Source: Diatrype stigma
Taxonomy: Eukaryota > Ascomycota > Sordariomycetes > Xylariales > Diatrypaceae
Direction of reading: 5' to 3'
Assembly (NCBI GenBank): GCA_022225965.2
Contig: JAKJXP020000099.1
Span: 1-64,000, forward strand
DNA length: 64,000 nt
Of this stretch, positions 60,373 to 64,000 are shown piece after piece; positions within the stretch are counted from its first letter, which is position 1; every line of letters begins with the position of its first letter. Under the pieces are notes generated by a model that made no database searches, was not told where the DNA came from, and saw nothing but the letters and a program-made list of their open reading frames with translations. A program made the translations under genes and the position numbers.

Positions 60373-61400
60373 GATTCCCTCGGCTATGCTGTGTGAGATT
60401 GGTGTTTGATTCTTGACCTGACACATGCGTATCTTAGACCGGCTGTTCAGATTTCCGCAAACCGCCCCGATGCTTCTAGCACTGCCACAACCAGAAACAT
60501 GTGATTCCAAAGCCATCTAGGATATACACAAACCTGTTTGGTTGTTTGGATTAAGGGAGAGGGGGAAGGGAGGTGTTAAGTTCCCTTGGCATATCAGGTC
60601 TTGTACGGAGTTCAGGCTGCTTTGATACTCATCCTTTCCAGGAAGCGGGCGTTACCCTGTTACCCTAGATGCTTGATGATGCTGAATGATACTCGATGGT
60701 ACACATGGCATAGATGTTTACTTGTCCTTTTGCGATATAAGTTTTTCTCTGTGTTACAGTTTCCATACAGCTCTAACCAGTTCTATATCCTGTGATGACC
60801 CAAACGCTGCAACGTTTAGGTTTGTGCCTGATCGCTTGTTTGGGTGTCTGGGTTGTAGCCCTAATGACAAAACGCACCGACGTGTGAATAACATCAACAG
60901 TAGTGCCCTTGATTACGAGTGATGTATCAAAGGGGAAGTATCCAGCACAAGCACTAGACAACAGAGGGTAAACCAGTTGATATTGCGAGTGACAATGGCG
61001 CCTCAGGCGATACCTATGTACGCCTCTTTTGTACATACCTACATACCTGCCTACCCATACAGGGCTACCTAGTATGTAATAGATACACACTCTTTCAGGG
61101 TGGCATGTACGGTTTTCCTTGTAGTGACTGCCCTCTTGTTTACGGGCCTTATCGTACATACATTCGTACCTTCTTCCTTTCTGAACCTGTCACTTATTGA
61201 CCGTCGACCCACTTATTCTTTCGCTTTCCTGATTAGGTACCTGCAGTACTTCAACACGTCGGCACCTCGATACTTCCTACAAAACACACCGGTACCTACC
61301 GACTTCATCTCCTTCCTTTTCACCATTGTTGACTGTCGGGAACCTTCTGGTTATCACTGATCTCCCGCTTTCCAAGTTCCTTCTAAAGTCGGTCATCGAC

Positions 61401-61446
61401 GCCCTTTCTTCTTAGGTACTGTCGCCCTTTCTTCTTAGGTACTGTC
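61401..61446. repeat. 23-bp perfect tandem duplication
   Basis: GCCCTTTCTTCTTAGGTACT-GTC is present twice back to back (61401-61423 and 61424-61446). Each unit contains a pyrimidine tract plus TTAG, that is a potential 3' splice site, upstream of the F-box gene. Confidence 0.93.
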
Positions 61447-61735
61447 GTCGACGCGCTTCCTAGACACCAGTTACTTCGTAGCCATCTCTGATATTCACCG
61501 TCGAGTCGCTGACCTCCATTTTCCTGAATCGCCGACAGGGCACAGGTATCTGATTGCCTACCAAGCATCGATCAATCAGGTCAAGCGCCACGGTAGCCCC
61601 TATCAAGTCGCCGACAGTCAGAATCCTTCCGCTATGGGTGATCCCGACCTGCACACTCCCGCCATGGTTCGTCATCTTCTAATATACATATTCTACAGAC
61701 TCAAGCTAATACCAAGAAAGACCGCCACTTCTACT

Positions 61736-62975
61736 ATGGCATCTCATGATTCCTTGAGCAGTTCTACCCATCCTGTGATGGGTAGCGTATCCCCTGGACC
61801 GATCAAGCATCTTCCACCTGCGATCGTATCCCGCATCTTAACGTTCCTCCCAAGTGAGAAAGATCTTAAGTCCACTGTTCTATCCAACAAGATGTTTAGC
61901 AAGGCATTTACTCCAACCAAAGAGAAGATCATCGCCCAAGTTCGTCTCAATTATATGGACAAGACGGTCCTAAAACTTGCCAATATCGCCATCAAAGCTC
62001 AAGGTGTAGACTGCTACGAGGAAAACGCAGTCGAGACCTTCCAAGATGAAAAGGTCTTCGAAAAGCTCCTCAAAGAAACCCCCGAGGTCTTTACCCTCCG
62101 CCAGATGCTGGAGATATCTTCTCTATATGGATATATCGAACCCTTGTCGGCCAAAGCGGCGTCTTTATTCATTAAAGAATGCGAGTTAGACGCATCTGTT
62201 ACCAGTGGTCCTCCCTCAGAAGCAGAACTCCTTCGCCTCCAACGTGCCGCATTCCTCTTCCACATCTACTCAATACCACTTCCAGACCCCTCCGCAGCGA
62301 GCGAAGTCCGCAAGTTCGAGTGGGAGAATGTGTGCTTCTACAAAACGAACTTCAAGCTGAACATGGCAAATTGGGAATATGAGCAGATGATGACTATCTA
62401 TCATTTCTTCTCCGGTACCCTGACAGATGGTTCGCATAGTACCTGATTTAGTTGCTCCTCATGGTTGATTCCGAGGCTAACGTATATTCTTAGTACTGGA
62501 GAAGCTGGTCCCTAATACTATTGACTCCCTCCCTATCAGTGGGCGTATGTACGGGCTCTACTGGGAGTACATTCTAGTTGCTGGCATACCAAAGCTATGC
62601 AACATTCTCGACGGACGAGTTAGCCAGGAATCAGTCAAACAGGACCTGAAAGACCTCGAAACTTCTGGAGTGGATCGGGGACTTTTATTTTTCGACAAAT
62701 ACCAACAGATTGTAGGTGCCACGGGAGTACCCATCGCTAAAGAGGACACGGACCTAGGGCCACCTTTGATGTCGGAATACCTTCCGTATGGAGAACTGCT
62801 ATATGACGGTCGTGCTAGTCACTTTGAGGGAGAATTCGAGTCTTTCTTCGACTTGGAGAGGATTGAGTTGCTGAGTAAAGGTCGATGTAAGAATTGCGTC
62901 GACTGGGACGGAGATGCTTCCACAGGAGTGCCTGGCTGGCCGATGAGGATGCGTCTTAAGCAGAAGGAATGGTAG
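61736..62975 (+). CDS. F-box-like protein
   Basis: Probable substrate adaptor of an SCF ubiquitin ligase. Exon 1 61736-62438 and exon 2 62494-62975 with a 55-nt intron (GTACCT...CTAAC...TTAG, phase 1) give 394 aa. Residues about 20-65 read IKHLPPAIVSRILTFLPSEK followed by a Leu-rich helix, an F-box pattern (LPxxI-x-xIL-x-FLP). The remainder is helical without LRR, WD or Kelch repeats. The C-terminal FEGEFESFFDLERIELLSKG is typical of fungal proteins with an N-terminal F-box and undefined body. The donor is weak; GTTCGC six bases upstream is an alternative that changes two or three residues. The start may be the upstream ATG at 61634, which adds 34 residues with a hydrophobic segment; I prefer 61736 because it directly precedes the domain. 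Confidence 0.72.
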
Positions 62976-64000
62976 GGATGGCGCAACCATCCGCAAGATT
63001 TCGTGGCTGCATTTCATTTCCCTCTCACTATCTCCCTCTTTCTGTTTCTTTTTCTGATTTCTACTTTTTCTTTCCCTCGGGGTGGGGTGCTGCAATTGGT
63101 TTTTTACTTCGAGAGATGCAACGAGAGTAGCATGAGGCTACTAGGACTTACGACACAGCTCTCCACTTGGTAATACAACGGCCATTTGCTCGGAGCTCTA
63201 GGCTGGAAATGCTACACTGAGATTGCATAACAGGGAAGCAACTAGATAACAAGAAACTGCCGATAGATGATACGTACGTGGCATGCAAGAATAACACCTT
63301 CGTGGATCGTATAAGCCGTTTTCGTTGTTGTGATCCTAAGGAAAGACGTATAATATAGGAAGTAAGCTTGCGCGAATGATACAGCTTTACCAAATTCTTG
63401 ACCGATCAATGCCTTCCCAGGGACCTATCGAGCCAGAAAGCTTCCCTCTGCCTCTACGTATATATTGCCGCATGCCAATTGCAGTTCACGAGGGTTCTGA
63501 TGAGAACCCCTGTCCCTTATGCACCATGGTTCTCAGGGATTGCCCATAATAGTCTGTCTATTCAAGTTTCCTCTCACCCTACCTACCCCAGCAACAGCGT
63601 CCCAGCAAATCCCGATATAGGGGCTCTGTAGGAGAGCATGGATTACATAATACGATGGTCAGCACGTAGCGGCTTGGCGCACGTTATATCCTACGGGGTG
63701 TCAAGGAACGCAACCTGCAACGTCGTGGGGCCACGAGCCTTTGCAACCCGTTCATTCGGGACGGTTCTAGATTGCGCAACTTATAGCCCAATCCACTATA
63801 GCTATAGCCTCCCTCGTTACGCAACCCGTTATACAGTTACAATAACTAGTAATTTATAGCTAGTACGATATATACACCGTCACACTAAGATCTAGGGGTT
63901 CGTGGGGGTCGGATAGGGGTACAGGTAGGAGAAATCCGGCTCAAATAGGCGTGATACGTGGCGTGCGTGTATATGAACGTCAAGAATTGGCCCACGATCT
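62976..64000. other. Intergenic, no supported gene
   Basis: 3' region of the F-box gene with a T/C-rich tract (63000-63080), then unassigned sequence. Near 63745-63850 the phrase CAACCCGTT occurs twice among TATAGCTATAG-type motifs, possibly a decayed small transposon, but no ends could be defined. Open frames are under 85 codons. Confidence 0.5.

Larger units (their letters stand above)
60327..61735. other. Intergenic, no supported gene (possible 5' extension of F-box gene)
   Basis: Simple repeats at 60346-60372 and 61401-61446; open frames under 130 codons are unsupported. From about 61437 the frame of the F-box gene is open upstream of its ATGs and reads HRRVADLHFPESPTGHRYLI, so an additional upstream exon cannot be excluded. 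Confidence 0.5.

Overview
The window is a piece of a filamentous ascomycete genome (Pezizomycotina, most likely Sordariomycetes). The evidence is genes with short GT-AG introns (51-171 nt), fungal-specific proteins (SHO1 osmosensor, DASH subunit SPC19, dynactin p24/RO-10, FSH1-type hydrolase, a NACHT-type NLR remnant) and a 40-kb AT-rich block of transposons that carries the C:G-to-T:A decay of repeat-induced point mutation (RIP). No bacterial, organellar or CRISPR features are present.

Left flank (1-4365, normal composition): a homopolymer tract, one intact two-exon FSH1-family serine hydrolase (1043-1952), and a broken minus-strand reading frame (3286-4152).

Transposon island (4366-44309): I read it as four element types nested in one another. 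The base is a tandem pair of Ty1/Copia elements in the arrangement LTR-internal-LTR-internal-LTR with a shared middle LTR (LTRs at 4366-4790, 16781-17169 continued at 37963-37997, and 43886-44309). A second Copia family (5145-11247, TSD AAATC) sits in the leader of the first copy. A Helitron of the Helitron2 type (17170-37962, about 10.2 kb net) splits the middle LTR between an A and a T. A 10.6-kb Ty3/Gypsy-like element (19023-29611, 260-bp LTRs, TSD AAGTT) sits inside the Helitron. All of them are riddled with TAA/TAG codons. Conserved motifs are still readable, and several catalytic residues appear to have been removed by RIP-type transitions.

Right flank (44310-64000, normal composition): the terminal LTR abuts a decapitated NACHT NLR pseudogene (44310 to about 45760), followed by a small three-exon hypothetical gene. 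After it come the housekeeping genes ro-10/dynactin p24 (47131-47889, +), SHO1 (53834-54903, +), SPC19 (56963-57703, -), a fungal hypothetical (59614-60326, +) and an F-box-like protein (61736-62975, +). Intergenic DNA between them holds short simple repeats and recurrent CCTAGGTAC-like motifs but no further gene I can support.

The most unusual material is the Helitron. It has asymmetric inverted repeats and a right terminus that looks much less RIP-mutated than its surroundings. It also carries a divergent lysine-rich repeat ORF on the strand opposite Rep/helicase. The over-long Gypsy-like element has about 4 kb I could not assign.
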